A stretch of DNA of 64,000 nt from Saccharopolyspora soli (GTDB lineage: Bacteria > Actinomycetota > Actinomycetes > Mycobacteriales > Pseudonocardiaceae): NCBI RefSeq assembly GCF_022678645.1, contig NZ_JALBWV010000016.1, positions 87,915 to 151,914 on the forward strand, read 5' to 3'. The position numbers were made by a program, and so were the translations under genes. Every line of letters begins with the position of its first letter. Within the stretch, counting starts at the first letter, position 1. Below, piece after piece: positions 27,048-37,238 of the stretch. Below the pieces are notes generated by a model. It had not been told where the DNA came from. It ran no database searches and saw nothing but the letters and a program-made list of their open reading frames with translations.

Positions 27048-30000
27048 TTACCGATCCGCGACCTGGTGGTCGTCGTCCTCGCGGGGCGCCTGCGTGCCCG
27101 CGTTGCGCTCGATCACCGGGTAGTCGTTGCGCGCCAAGGTCGGCAGCCGCGTCCAACCCCACCTGGACTCCCGCGAAACGGTCAGGTCGTAGCGGCCGAC
27201 CGGATGCTGATAGCGGATCACGAAGACGTTTCCCCAGGTCAGTCGGGGAGGTCCGCCGGGCAGTTCGGCGGCCAGCCGGGTCTGCGTCCACTGCCGGGTC
27301 GTCTGCACCCACGCGCCGCCCCACTCCAGGTAGCTGATGTTGTCCAGCCATTCCGGCGGCAGCGTCTCGAATTCGGTGAGCCGCACCGTCGGGGGTGTCG
27401 GTGATGCCATCCCGCACGCCGACCTGGTCCACGCACGGCCACAGCGGCGCGTTCACGTGGTTGGCCAGCACCGGTTGGCCGCGGGTGAGTTCGGTGATCG
27501 GGCGGGCTTCGGTCAGCTTCGGCTCGGCGACGGCCAACCACGACTGCGCCCCGGTGACCTGGTCGACCGCGACCACTCGCGCGGACCTCGCACCTGCCGG
27601 GATCGCAACCGCGAGTTGCTGCCACTCCCGCATCGCGGACCTGCGCAGTTCGGGGTGCAATTCCGCGGTGACAACGCCATCCGCAACCGCGAACTCCACC
27701 CGGAGTTCCTGACCAGCGAGGCGACCCGCCACCGGCACGGTCAGGTGCGTGCCCGGCCCAGACAGTGCGTACCAACCGGTGACGAGCCGACCCACACCAG
27801 GCGTTGTGCCGTCCGGTCGGTCGTCGTGCCAGATCGTCGTCGGCTCCGACCAGGGTTCGGCGGGCAGTGGTGGGGGACCGGCTTGGAAATCGCCGGAGAG
27901 TTCCGGTTGTGTCGGCGGACCGAGGCGTCCGGACGGCAGTTGCACCTGGACGTCGCTGGCCAGACCGCAACCGCCTGCGAACAGGGTTTGCCAACCAGAA
28001 CGCCCCACCGTCCAACCGGGAGCCTGTCCGATCGGCGCGTAGCAGAACAGGGCGACCAGCAGCAGCACCGAACCGATCGAGGCAACCCCCAACACCGCGC
28101 GGTCCGGAACCAGGCGCACCAACCTGCCGTGCCGACGATTCCAGCGCGCCCACAGGTAGGCGACCAGCGCGACGCCGATCCACAGCAACGGATTCCGCAG
28201 GTAGAGCGGGCCGAAGTGCGGTTCCAGGTTGTTGGTCTGCTGGTCCGGGTTGAGGTGTTCGCCGAAGCGCTGCCCGGCGTCGGAGAACGGCACCCACCAG
28301 TTGTCGCCAGCGAAGCTCAGCGAGATCGCTCCGATGACCAGCACCATGCTTGCACCGACGACCACCGGACCGGCTCGTCGCGGCAACGGCGAACGCAGCA
28401 GCGCCGCAGCCAGCAGAACCGTTGGCGCGGCGGCGACCGCGTGGAAGTGGCTGACCCACTTCGTCGGGCTGAACGCGATCAGCAGCAACGCCGCAGTCGT
28501 CGTGATCGCGCTGCTGATCAACAGGCGCCGAACCGGATCGCGGCCCATGCCGCCGCGTCCGCTGGCCAACGCGACGACCGCGACGAGCGCGAGCGCCAGC
28601 AGGACCGGTAGTCGCCGCGCCCACCCGGCGGTGTCCAGCAGCGTGTTGTAGTGCTCGAACTCCTCGTACCAGGGGAATGACAAGTAGTACCAGCGGTGGA
28701 TATCGGTGGCTTCGAGCACGTCGCCCAGCGTCGCGTCGGCGAAACCGACGGGCACGACGACTGTCGCCGAGGCGATCGCCAACAGCAGCACAGCGATGCG
28801 GCCCGACCAGGGCTGGTTTCGCAACCAGCGCAGCAACCACGGCACGCTGAGCACCAGGGGAGCGGCTGCGACCAGGCCGGATGGCGAAGCCGTCAACGCC
28901 AACGCGGCGACTGTCGCCGCCACCGCCAACGCGCCGATCGAACGGCGCAGGTTCGCGGCTTCGACGAAGAGCAGCGTTGCCGCCGCGCAGACCACGATCA
29001 CCGGCTCCGGACGCAACGACATGCCGTACGACAGGAACCAGACCAGATGCGCGACGAGCAGCGCCCACGGCACCGCGCGGAACCTCGCCGCCCGGCCCAG
29101 CATCGTCGCGAACACGACGCGCAGCAGCGCCCACGTCACGAGCCCGCAGAACATCGGGACCAGCCGCATCCACCACAGCGACCAACCGCCGAGCTCGCCC
29201 CACCACTGCAACAGGTATTGGCTGAGCACGAACGGGTTCTCCGTCGCGTTGAACATGTAGACGAAGTTCCCGAGATAACCGGTCCCGCCCGCGTTGCGGG
29301 CCATCATCAGGTACCAGCCGTCGTCCATGTTGACCGGTCCGAGCACCACCCACGCCGCAGCGACCACCACCATGACCGCGTCGGCGGCGGACAGTCGGGG
29401 CATGGTCAGGACCCGCATCGACTGCCGTCCTCGCCAGCGCCGCCAGGCGAGCACCAGCAGCGCGATCAGGCATGCGAGGTGCGCCAGCAGGAGCGCGATC
29501 TTCCAAGCGCTGGGCGAGGATTCGTAGCGCGCATCGGTGTGCAGCGCGACCTCCAGGCCGTCCAGCGAGCCGGTCGTGGACAGCTCCGAGACCTGCGGTG
29601 GGAGCAGGTCAGGGCGACTCACCAGGAGCGTGCCGTCGCGGAAGATCCGAATGCCCGCGGCATCGGCCTGAACCCGGTAATCGCAGTTCGCGTGCAGCGG
29701 ATCGAGGAGGATTTCCGCGCCATCGACCAGGAAACGCGCCTGGTCGGCCTGCACCACCACATCCAGGCCCGGCGTGTCCGGGGCGTGCGTGCGCAGCGCC
29801 GCTCCGGAACTCGTGCGCAGCGTTTCGCACGGGATCGTGGCGTCGAAATCCAGCGGTCGGTACGGCGACAGCGGCAACACTGTCGAGGGCGTCGCATCCC
29901 CGGCCTTCGGCCAGGTGACCAGCGGCATGTCGGCGTTGACCGGCGCGAGCACCGCGAGCAGCCCGAGCAGGATCGTCAGCCCGGCGAGCACGGTCATGCC

Positions 30001-30057
30001 GCGGTTGCCCCAAATACTGGGGGATCGACCGTGAAGGGCTGGCGGAACAACTCCCAT
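27048..30057 (-). pseudogene. Emb-family arabinosyltransferase, copy 3, with a frameshift
   Basis: An intact Emb frame runs from 30057 to about 27395: loop aspartates in GPVNMDDGW near residue 244, the NATENPFVLSQY stretch, SPTKWVSHFHAVAA, and the C-terminal NHVNAPLWPC. At a run of five Cs (minus strand; plus-strand GGGGG 27391-27395) the reading must shift by one base. The other frame then continues with TVRLTEFETLPPEWL, WGNVFVIRYQ and SRWGWTRLP, the expected Emb C-terminus, and stops at 27048. Removing one C restores about 1002 residues. Either a true mutation or a sequencing error in the homopolymer. Starts at 30105 and 29997 are alternatives; none has a strong SD. Confidence 0.8.
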
Positions 30058-30184
30058 ACCCTGTGGACATTTGACCGGGCGAGTAGGTTTACCGACCCAC
30101 GTCACGAGTCGATCACAACTGGTCAGGCCGTCGCCGCAGCCGAAAACGCGGTGAACTGCCGGTGAAGGTGGCGACTACGAGAAC

Positions 30185-30214
30185 GGGGCCGCCGGAGATG
30201 GTTCCGACGGCCCC
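30185..30214 (-). terminator. Terminator after dprE2
   Basis: GGGGCCGCCGGA (30185-30196) pairs with TTCCGACGGCCCC (to 30214), one mismatch and a short loop, 13 nt past the dprE2 stop. Confidence 0.7.
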
Positions 30215-30226
30215 GCGGAAGACCGA

Positions 30227-30988
30227 TCAGATCGGCAGGCGGCGGAAGATGGCGCGCGGCACGTGCCGCAGGATCGACATCACGAATCGGAACTGCGCCG
30301 GGGCGTACACCAGCGGACTGCCCTTGCGGACGCCGTCCACGATCACCTTGGCGACGCTCTCCGGGGTGTTCGCCATCGGCGCAGCTTTCATGCCTTCGGT
30401 CAGCTTGGTGTGGGTGAAGTTCGGCCGCACGACGGTCACCTTGACCCCGTGCTCCTCCAGCGCGTAGCCCAAGCCGGAGAAGAACACGTCCAACCCGGCC
30501 TTGGACGAGCCGTAGACGAAGTTCGACCGCCGCGCGCGCTCACCGGCGGGGGAGGACATCACCGCGACGTGGCCGTGGCCCTGCTTGCGCAGCTTCCCGG
30601 CCAGCAGCACACCCAGCGACACCGGGGCGACGTAGTTGACGTCGGCCACCGCGCGGGCCGCCTCGACGTCGGTCCAGCCCTTCTCGTTGTCGCCCTGGAT
30701 GCCGAAGGCGATCAGCGTGACGTCGACGTCGCCGTCGGCGAACGCCTTGTCGATGACCTCGGCGTGCGTATCGGGCTTGCGGGCGTCGAAGGTCAGGATC
30801 GAGACCGTGCTGCCGGTCTTGCGCAGCTTCTCGGCGGCCTCGTTCAGGCGGTCGGATTCCTCGGGGCGATCCGCGAGGATGATCCGCAGCGGGCGGGTCT
30901 CGGCGTACTGCGTCGCAGTCGCCAGCGCGATGTCCGAGGTGCCGCCCAGCACCAGCAGGGATTGGGGATTTCCAACGGCGTCGATCAA
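30227..30988 (-). CDS. dprE2: Decaprenylphosphoryl-2-keto-ribose reductase
   Basis: NADH-dependent short-chain reductase that converts decaprenyl-phosphoryl-2-keto-ribose to decaprenyl-phosphoryl-arabinose, the only known arabinan donor. Its 253 residues match Rv3791 (254). Cofactor motif [14 protein letters not shown] lies near residue 11, the catalytic Ser in MSSPAG, and YGSSKAG gives the Tyr-x3-Lys pair near residue 160. The TTG start at 30988 overlaps the dprE1b stop (TTGA). Placement directly after dprE1b supports the two enzymes acting as a pair. Confidence 0.93.
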   Translation of the reverse strand: MIDAVGNPQSLLVLGGTSDIALATATQYAETRPLRIILADRPEESDRLNEAAEKLRKTGSTVSILTFDARKPDTHAEVIDKAFADGDVDVTLIAFGIQGDNEKGWTDVEAARAVADVNYVAPVSLGVLLAGKLRKQGHGHVAVMSSPAGERARRSNFVYGSSKAGLDVFFSGLGYALEEHGVKVTVVRPNFTHTKLTEGMKAAPMANTPESVAKVIVDGVRKGSPLVYAPAQFRFVMSILRHVPRAIFRRLPI

Positions 30989-32349
30989 AGCTCAAGCCTC
31001 CGGCTCATGTCTGAGGCGAAAATGCCTTCGGGGTCAACGGATTGGCGGATCTTGCGGAACTCGTCGACTCGCGGGTACATCTTGTGGAACGTCTCCGCCG
31101 TGGTCCGCGAGTCCTTCGCGGTGTACAGCCGACCGCCGATTTCGAGCACCATCTCGTCGAGATCGGTGCAGAACCGGCCGAGTCCGTCGACGATCGGGAA
31201 GTCCAGGCACACCATCCAGCCCGGATGCGGGTAGGACAGCGGCGCCCGATTGCCCTCGCCCATCTTCTTGATGACGTTGAGGAACGAGACGTGCCCGGAG
31301 TGCGCGATCTTGCGGATGATCCGCTTGAGCTCCTCCTCCTTGCCGTAGGGCACGGAGAACTGGTACTGCGCGAAGCCCTGCGAACCGTACGCCCTGCTCC
31401 ACTCGCCGATGAGGTCGAGCATGTGGTAGAAGCCGCTGATGTTCTGGATCAGGTCCCGGCCGCGCTTCGGCGTCTTCCGGTAGTACAGCTCACCGATCGC
31501 GCTGAACGTCAGCTTGTTGCCCAGCCGCGGCGGGAACACGTCCGGCAGGGTCAGCAGTTGCGGCGCGTCGAACTTGAGCGGATCCGCGCGCAGCTTCGGC
31601 GGCAGCTGGTCGACCGTGGCGAGCGAGCCGCGGCCGAACGCGCCGCGGCCCAACTTCGGCCCGGTGGAGATCGAGTCGAACCACGCCGAGGAGTACGTGT
31701 ACCTGTCGTCGGAACCGTCGTCGAACAGCGCGATCGTCTCGTCCAGATCGGCGGTCCGATCGGTGTCCGCGATGAAGTACGCGCTCTCCGTCCTGGTCAT
31801 CCGGATCGCGGCGCGCAAGATGACGCCGGTGAGACCGATGCCCGCCACGGTCGCCCAGAACAGCTCGGAGTCGGGGCCGTCGGGCGTCAGCGTCCGGATC
31901 TCGCCGTCCGCGGTGAGCAGGTCCATCGTCACCACGTGGTTGCCGAAACTCCCGGCGCTGTGGTGGTTCTTGCCGTGGATGTCGTTGGCGATCGCGCCGC
32001 CGACGGTGACCTGCCGGGTGCCCGGCAGCACCGGCACCCACAGGCCGTGGGGCAGCGCCGCCCGCATCAGCTGGTCCAGGCTGACCCCGGCGTCGACGTC
32101 GACGATCGCGTTGTCCGGGTCGATGTGGTGGATGCGGTTCAGCGCGGTCATGTCGATGACCACACCGCCAGCGTTCTGCGCGACATCGCCGTAGCTGCGG
32201 CCCAGGCCGCGGGCGATGACGCCGCGCTCGTCGGCGGTGCGCACCGCCTCGGCGATCGCATCGGTGTCGGTCGTGCGCAGCACACGCGCCCGCGATGGCG
32301 CGGTCCGGGCCCAGCCGGTCAGCTTGCGGTACTCCATTGCGGCGGTCAC
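30985..32349 (-). CDS. dprE1: Decaprenylphosphoryl-ribose 2'-oxidase, copy b (canonical)
   Basis: FAD enzyme that oxidises decaprenyl-phosphoryl-ribose at C2'. 454 residues. The FAD-binding PCMH domain is visible as [46 protein letters not shown] (conserved His in the FAD-contacting loop) and [13 protein letters not shown]. The C-terminal substrate domain has GWMVCLDFP with Cys381 (codon 31207-31209) at the position of M. tuberculosis Cys387, and [10 protein letters not shown] holding the active-site Lys. The GTG at 32349 overlaps the stop of the upstream copy (GTGA). It ends with SDMSRRLEL, very like the mycobacterial enzyme. Confidence 0.93.
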   Translation of the reverse strand: MTAAMEYRKLTGWARTAPSRARVLRTTDTDAIAEAVRTADERGVIARGLGRSYGDVAQNAGGVVIDMTALNRIHHIDPDNAIVDVDAGVSLDQLMRAALPHGLWVPVLPGTRQVTVGGAIANDIHGKNHHSAGSFGNHVVTMDLLTADGEIRTLTPDGPDSELFWATVAGIGLTGVILRAAIRMTRTESAYFIADTDRTADLDETIALFDDGSDDRYTYSSAWFDSISTGPKLGRGAFGRGSLATVDQLPPKLRADPLKFDAPQLLTLPDVFPPRLGNKLTFSAIGELYYRKTPKRGRDLIQNISGFYHMLDLIGEWSRAYGSQGFAQYQFSVPYGKEEELKRIIRKIAHSGHVSFLNVIKKMGEGNRAPLSYPHPGWMVCLDFPIVDGLGRFCTDLDEMVLEIGGRLYTAKDSRTTAETFHKMYPRVDEFRKIRQSVDPEGIFASDMSRRLEL

Positions 32350-33710
32350 AGGCTCAGCCTCCGGGCCAGGTCGGAGCGGAAGATGCCTTCCGGGTCGACC
32401 GTGGCGCGGATCTTGCGCCACTCGTCGATCCGCGGGTACATCTGCTCGATCATCTCGGGCGACGTGCGGGACTCCTTGGCCAGGTACAACCGGCCGCCCG
32501 CGCCCAGCACCATCTCGTCGAGCTCCTGGCACAACCGGTCCAGGCCCGGCGTGATCGGGATGTCGACGGTCAGCGTCCAGCCCTTGCGCGGGAAGGACAT
32601 CGGCGCCTGGTTGCCCTGCCCGAAGGTCTTGAGCACGTTCAGGAACGACACGTGGCCCGACGAGCTGATCTTGTCGATCGAGCGGCGGAACATCGTCTCC
32701 TGCCCGAACGGCACCATGAACTGGTACTGCAGGAAGCCGTTGGGGCCGTAGACCCGGTTCCACTCGCCGACCAGGTCCAGCGGGTGGAAGAACTGGGTGA
32801 TGTTCTGCACCATGCCGAACTTCGTCGGCGCCTTGCGGTACCAGACCTCGTTGAACGCGGTGATGGTGAACTTGTTCACCAGACCGTTGGGGAAGATCGG
32901 CGGGGCGGTCATCAGCTGCGGCGCGTTGAACTTCAGCGGGTCCTTGCGCAGCTTCTTCGGCAGGTCCTCGACCTTGGCCGAGTTGCCGCGGGTCAGCAGC
33001 GCGCGGCCCATCTTCTCGCCGCGGGCCAGCGAGTCGAACCAGGCGACCGAGTAGACGTAGTTGTCGTCCGAGCCGTCGGTGAAGTGCTCGATCAGCTCGT
33101 CGAGGTTCTTGGTCTGGACGTTGTCGACCAGGAAGTACGCGGTTTCGACGCGCTTGAGCTGGACTGTCGCGCCCAGGATGATGCCGGTCAGGCCCATCCC
33201 GCCGACGGTCGCCCAGAACAATTCGGCGTGCTCGCCGTCCGGGGTCAGGGTGCGGACCTCGCCGTCGGCGGTGAGCAGGTCGAGGGACCGCACGTGGCTG
33301 CCGAACGAGCCCTGCGAATGGTGGTTCTTGCCGTGGATGTCCGAACCGATCGCGCCACCGATGGTGACCTGCCTGGTGCCCGGCAGCACCGGGATCCACA
33401 GCCCGTACGGGAGCAGTCGGCGCATCAGCGTGTCCAGCGACACGCCCGCGTCCACGACCACCGTCGCGTTGTCCACGTCGACTTGGTGCACCCGGTCGAG
33501 GGCGGTCATGTCGATGACGGTGCCGCCCGCGTTCTGCGACGGGTCGCCGTAGCTGCGACCGAGGCCGCGCGCGATGACGCCCCGACCACCGGCCTCGCGG
33601 ACCGCCTTGGCGATCGCCTCGACGTCCGGGGTGCTGACGACATGCGCCCTGGTCGGGGCGGTGCGCCCCCAGCCGGTCAGCGTCTGAAGCTCGTCCTTTA
33701 CCGATCCCAC
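32346..33710 (-). CDS. DprE1 paralogue, copy a, Thr in place of the active-site Cys
   Basis: A second DprE1-type oxidase of exactly 454 residues, first gene of the operon. All FAD-binding blocks are kept: [46 protein letters not shown] and [13 protein letters not shown]. The substrate domain reads GWTLTVDIP, so residue 381 (codon 32568-32570) is Thr where copy b has Cys. [10 protein letters not shown] keeps the Lys. The two copies differ along their whole length, so the duplication is old. It could be an isozyme with a different lipid or sugar, or a partner subunit. Expected to be insensitive to covalent benzothiazinone attack, which targets that Cys. Confidence 0.88.
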   Translation of the reverse strand: MGSVKDELQTLTGWGRTAPTRAHVVSTPDVEAIAKAVREAGGRGVIARGLGRSYGDPSQNAGGTVIDMTALDRVHQVDVDNATVVVDAGVSLDTLMRRLLPYGLWIPVLPGTRQVTIGGAIGSDIHGKNHHSQGSFGSHVRSLDLLTADGEVRTLTPDGEHAELFWATVGGMGLTGIILGATVQLKRVETAYFLVDNVQTKNLDELIEHFTDGSDDNYVYSVAWFDSLARGEKMGRALLTRGNSAKVEDLPKKLRKDPLKFNAPQLMTAPPIFPNGLVNKFTITAFNEVWYRKAPTKFGMVQNITQFFHPLDLVGEWNRVYGPNGFLQYQFMVPFGQETMFRRSIDKISSSGHVSFLNVLKTFGQGNQAPMSFPRKGWTLTVDIPITPGLDRLCQELDEMVLGAGGRLYLAKESRTSPEMIEQMYPRIDEWRKIRATVDPEGIFRSDLARRLSL

Positions 33711-33880
33711 CCAGCGGAGTCTATCCGCGATGTGGACACCGATTCGGCCGGGTGCACCCGGTCCCCGGATGGGTGCGATGGGTCGCCGCTACACTCGCTG
33801 GGGACGTGTGTGTGGAAGTGGTTCCCCGCGTCTTCGGCGTCTAGCCGGGTGCCCCTGTCGTCGGACCCAGAGGTGAACCA

Positions 33881-34318
33881 GTGGCCGTGGCCGAACCCGC
33901 AGCCCAGACCGAACCGAAGCGCCTAGGCGTGGTCAACCAACTGTTCCGTTTCGTAGCGATCGGTGGCTTCTGCGCCATCATCGATGCCGGGGTCTACGCG
34001 ATCCTGCTCTCGCTGGGGTTGCCGAACTGGACCTCCAAAGCAGTGTCGTTCATCCTCGGCACCACGGCTTCCTATCTGATCAACCGGAAGTTCACGTTCA
34101 GCGGTGCGAGCACGGGCAATGCCAAGGCGAAGGCCATCGGGTTCGCCATCGTCTACACCGCGACGTTCTTCGTCAACGTGGGCACCAACCAGCTGCTCTA
34201 CCTGACGCTGCCGGACTTCAACGACCAGCTTCGCTACGGCGTGTGCTGGGTCGTCGCGCAGGGCCTCGGCACCTTGATCAACTTCGTGATGCTCAAGTGG
34301 GTCGTCTTCCGCGAGTGA
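33881..34318 (+). CDS. GtrA-family membrane protein (Rv3789-like)
   Basis: A 145-residue protein with four hydrophobic helices: LFRFVAIGGFCAIIDAGVYAI, TASYLINRKFTFSG after helix 2, and the C-terminal LINFVMLKWVVF. It is divergent from dprE1a, the same neighbourhood as Rv3789 beside Rv3790 in M. tuberculosis. Rv3789 has been linked to decaprenyl-phosphoryl-arabinose handling or to recruiting the first arabinosyltransferase. GTG start at 33881; a second GTG two codons on is possible. The 170-nt gap to dprE1a should hold both promoters. Confidence 0.88.
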   Translation: MAVAEPAAQTEPKRLGVVNQLFRFVAIGGFCAIIDAGVYAILLSLGLPNWTSKAVSFILGTTASYLINRKFTFSGASTGNAKAKAIGFAIVYTATFFVNVGTNQLLYLTLPDFNDQLRYGVCWVVAQGLGTLINFVMLKWVVFRE

Positions 34319-34325
34319 CCCCGAG

Positions 34326-34371
34326 GTCGTGAGTGGTAACGGCCGTTATGGCGACCATCGCCACTCACGAC
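34326..34371. terminator. GTCGTGAGTG-type bidirectional terminator
   Basis: GTCGTGAGTGG (34326-34336) pairs with CCACTCACGAC (34361-34371). The loop itself contains AACGGCCGTT and ATGGCGACCAT palindromes. It separates the convergent gtrA and 34399-34665 genes. Confidence 0.75.
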
Positions 34372-34398
34372 GCAAAACGAGTTCGAAGGCAGGCTGCT

Positions 34399-34665
34399 TC
34401 AGTTGCGGAAGCCGGTGCCTCGGGCTGGGGCTCCGTAGGCGTTGGCGTCGGAGCGGGTTGTTTCGATGTGCGCCGTTGCCACGTGCGCGAAATTCACCGC
34501 GAAACGGCCGCCGTCGGCGGTGGTGAGCGACTTCGTGTGGCCGTTGGTCATCAGGTCGGCGATCACGTCGCGGAGCGCGTCGGCTTCCGCCGGGTCGAGC
34601 GCGATGTGCAGCGGCTGGCTGACCCCGGCGATGTGCAGCACAAGTCCGGGTCGCGTGTCGGGCAT
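34399..34665 (-). CDS. Small conserved hypothetical protein
   Basis: An 88-residue soluble protein. The ATG at 34665 has a GGGAG SD 5 nt upstream; an in-frame start at 34713 has none. It reads VLHIAGVSQPLHIALDPAEADALRDVIADLM, then SLTTADGGRFAVNFAHVATAHI. The beta-alpha-beta pattern with strong GC3 suggests a real gene. Family and function not recognised. Confidence 0.65.
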   Translation of the reverse strand: MPDTRPGLVLHIAGVSQPLHIALDPAEADALRDVIADLMTNGHTKSLTTADGGRFAVNFAHVATAHIETTRSDANAYGAPARGTGFRN

Positions 34666-34846
34666 CAGGTCTCCCAATCGCAGCGGTTCCTTGACGTTCA
34701 AAGAACTCGTCAACCAAGAGCATCACGAACGCACCGGCCCTGGCACCCGTTTTCGCCCTCGGCAGAGGAACTACCAAGCACGACCTGTGGCGGAGTTGTG
34801 ACATATCGATCATGGCGTGCGGAAATCGGCTCGCCACGGTGGCCGC

Positions 34847-36376
34847 ATGCGAATCCGCTTCCCATTTCTGGTCGCCGCCCTGGCGCTCGCCGCGACCGCC
34901 GTGAGCGTCACCCCGGCGCTGGCCATCAAAGGTGGTACCGAGTCCCCCGAGCCCTACTCGTTCATGGGTTCCCTGCAACGACCCGACGACGCAGGTGTCA
35001 GTCCGAAGGAGGGCCATGCGTGCGGGGTGATGGTCCTCGCCCCGCAGTGGGTGCTGACCAGCAGCCACTGCGCCCGCAACCCCAACCTGGCGAAGGTCGG
35101 CACCCCGCGCAATTGGCGGGTCCGGATCGGCTCGCTGAACCTGGCGTCCGGCGGTGAGGTCGCCGAGGTCGACAAGTTCTACCGGCTCGCCAACGAGCCC
35201 GAGGGCTACTTCGGCAAGGACGTCGCGCTGCTGCACCTGCGGACCCCGGTGCGGGCCGAGCCGGTGCGGATCGCGACGGGAACACCGGCGGAAAACACCC
35301 CCGCGCGATTCCTCGGCTGGGGTATGACCTGCGACGACAGGAACAATCCCGAGTGCTTCCCCGAGCGGCTGCGGGAAGCCGACACCGTGGTGCAACCGCC
35401 CGCGGCATGCCCGGAAGCCGTTCTGGGAGCAGAACTGTGCATCGGCCCCCGCGACGGCAGCATCGGGGCCACCAACATGGACTCCGGCGGGCCCGCGCTG
35501 GTGCGCGACGGCGATCGGTGGGCGGTGGCCGGTACGGTCACCGGCCCGAGCACCGGCGGTCCGACGCTGTTCACCGACGTCACCAAGCACACCGACTGGA
35601 TCAACGGCATGGTCACCGGCACCTCGGTGCCGCCGGAAGTTCCGATCCCGTCCCTGGAAGGCCGGGTGGACCTGGTCACCTGCGTGGGCTCGGTGGTCCG
35701 CACTGCCACCTCCCAGCCGGAGGATCCGGCTCTGCTGCTGACCAACGGCCACTGCGTCGAGGGCCAGCGGCCCGCACCGGGATCGGCGCTGGTGGACCAG
35801 CCCGCCGACCGCGCGGTGGAAGTCGGCGACCGCGAGGGCTACCCCCAGGCCACGGCCCGAGCCAACCGGCTGGTGTACGCGACCATGACCGGCACCGACA
35901 TCGCGCTGTACCGGCTGGACAAGAGCTACGGACAGCTGGCCGCCGAGGGCGCGAAGGTCTTCCAGCTCGCCACCACGCCCACGGTCGCGGGTGAACAGGT
36001 GGACGCGATCACCGGGGCCCGCCGCTACAGCTGCAACGTGGAGGCTGTGGTGCCGCACCTGCGCGAGGACGGTTACCAGATGGACAATTCCCTGCGCTAC
36101 ACGGCCAACGACGACTGCGGCCTCACTTTCGGCACTTCCGGCAGCCCGCTGGTGACCTCCGACGGCAACACCGTGGTCGGGGTGCACAACACGCACAACC
36201 AGGACGGCGAGCAGTGCACGGCCAACAATCCCTGCGAGGTGGCCGAGGACGGCACGGTGACCGCCGAACGCGGCCGCAGCTACGGCCAGCGAGTCGACAT
36301 GATCACAGCCTGCCTGACCACCGGTTCCGCGCTGGACCTGTCCCGCCCGGAGTGCACCCTGACGCGCCCCGCCTGA
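34847..36376 (+). CDS. Secreted serine protease with two trypsin-like domains
   Basis: A 509-residue exported S1-family protein. The signal peptide MRIRFPFLVAAL..ALA is followed by IKGGTESPEPYSFMG, similar to a trypsin N-terminus. Domain 1 has its triad at His74 (LTSSHCA), Asp125 (GKDVALL) and Ser213 (NMDSGGPAL). Domain 2 starts near residue 275 and has a second full set: His302 (LTNGHCV), Asp351 (GTDIALY) and Ser431 (FGTSGSPLV). Cysteine pairs around each His fit S1 disulfides. The start at 34847 gives a clean signal peptide; a GTG at 34817 is also in frame. Most bacterial trypsin-like proteases have one domain, so this tandem is unusual. Confidence 0.87.
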   Translation: MRIRFPFLVAALALAATAVSVTPALAIKGGTESPEPYSFMGSLQRPDDAGVSPKEGHACGVMVLAPQWVLTSSHCARNPNLAKVGTPRNWRVRIGSLNLASGGEVAEVDKFYRLANEPEGYFGKDVALLHLRTPVRAEPVRIATGTPAENTPARFLGWGMTCDDRNNPECFPERLREADTVVQPPAACPEAVLGAELCIGPRDGSIGATNMDSGGPALVRDGDRWAVAGTVTGPSTGGPTLFTDVTKHTDWINGMVTGTSVPPEVPIPSLEGRVDLVTCVGSVVRTATSQPEDPALLLTNGHCVEGQRPAPGSALVDQPADRAVEVGDREGYPQATARANRLVYATMTGTDIALYRLDKSYGQLAAEGAKVFQLATTPTVAGEQVDAITGARRYSCNVEAVVPHLREDGYQMDNSLRYTANDDCGLTFGTSGSPLVTSDGNTVVGVHNTHNQDGEQCTANNPCEVAEDGTVTAERGRSYGQRVDMITACLTTGSALDLSRPECTLTRPA

Positions 36377-36389
36377 CCGGCGCTCGTGC

Positions 36390-37238
36390 TCAGAAGCCGT
36401 AGAGCGCGACCGGGTTGTCGACGAGGATCTTGCGTCCCGCCTCGGGACCGGTCCAGTCGAGCAGCCGGTCGAGGGCTCCCGCGTCGTCCACCGCTTGGAA
36501 CGGCTCCACGGTCCGCCGGTTGGCGGTGGTGCGAGCCCGGCCGCCGGTGTGCGGCCAGTCGGTGCCCCACAGCAATCGCTCCGGTGCGGCACCGACCAGG
36601 GCGCGGACCAGCGGGGCGACATCAGCTTGGTCGGGAACGCTGGAAATCCGGTGCGGCGCGGACAGTTTGACGAACGCCGCACCGGATCGCAGGAGGTCGA
36701 CCAGCTCGGCGAAGCCGGGCTGGTCGAGGCCCGCCGCCGCGTTGGCGAGGGCGAAGTGGTCGAGCACCACCGGCACCGGCAGCCGGGCGAGCTCGTCGGC
36801 CAGTGCGGCCACCACGGGCAGTCCGGTGAAAACCTGCAGGTGCCAGCCCAGATCCGCGATCGCGGCGGCGGTCGCCCGCAACGGCGCGACCGCCACCTCG
36901 GGGTCGTCAACCGCGAAGGTCGCCAGGTTGACCCGAGCTCCGCGCACTCCCGCGGCGTGCCACTCGCGCAGCGGCGGTTCGGCCGCCGGATCGAACACCA
37001 CCACTCCTCGGGCGCGGTCGTCCCGCTCGCGCAACTGCCGCAGCAGGCACGAGTTGTCGGTGCCGTACGGGCTGGGCTGCACGAGAACGGCGCGGCTGAC
37101 TCCCAGCCGCCAGTGCAACTCGTCCAGCTGCGCTCCGCTGGCCTCGCCCGGCGTGTACGTCCGGTCGGCGGCGAACGGGAACTCCGGGTCGAACACGTGG
37201 ACGTGGCAGTCGCACGCGCCGGGCGGCACGCCCGTCAC
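36390..37238 (-). CDS. Amidohydrolase family 2 (PDC-hydrolase/lactonase-like)
   Basis: A 282-residue TIM-barrel metal-dependent hydrolase. CDCHVHVFDPEFPF near residue 9 gives the His-x-His site, VLDHFALANA the mid-barrel His, and LLWGTDWPHT near residue 225 the catalytic Asp. These features and the length fit the 2-pyrone-4,6-dicarboxylate lactonase (LigI) branch and related sugar-acid lactonases. The GTG at 37238 overlaps the upstream stop (GTGA). Last gene of the catabolic operon. It probably opens a lactone made by one of the two operon dehydrogenases (inference). Confidence 0.82.
   Translation of the reverse strand: MTGVPPGACDCHVHVFDPEFPFAADRTYTPGEASGAQLDELHWRLGVSRAVLVQPSPYGTDNSCLLRQLRERDDRARGVVVFDPAAEPPLREWHAAGVRGARVNLATFAVDDPEVAVAPLRATAAAIADLGWHLQVFTGLPVVAALADELARLPVPVVLDHFALANAAAGLDQPGFAELVDLLRSGAAFVKLSAPHRISSVPDQADVAPLVRALVGAAPERLLWGTDWPHTGGRARTTANRRTVEPFQAVDDAGALDRLLDWTGPEAGRKILVDNPVALYGF

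Noticed and set aside
26437..27390. Continuation of the emb copy 3 frame past the C run, giving a 1222-residue protein
   Set aside because: After 27391 the translation becomes Arg-rich and runs antisense of codon bias into the LGFP gene; the other frame carries the Emb-like C-terminus.
32350..33399. N-terminal extension of dprE1b through the upstream gene (804 residues)
   Set aside because: It is the out-of-frame reading of dprE1a; the GTG at 32349 overlapping the dprE1a stop gives a 454-residue protein equal in length to copy a.
34346..36910. An 854-codon minus-strand frame opposite the serine protease
   Set aside because: Low-complexity antisense translation; the plus-strand protease has a signal peptide and two intact triads.
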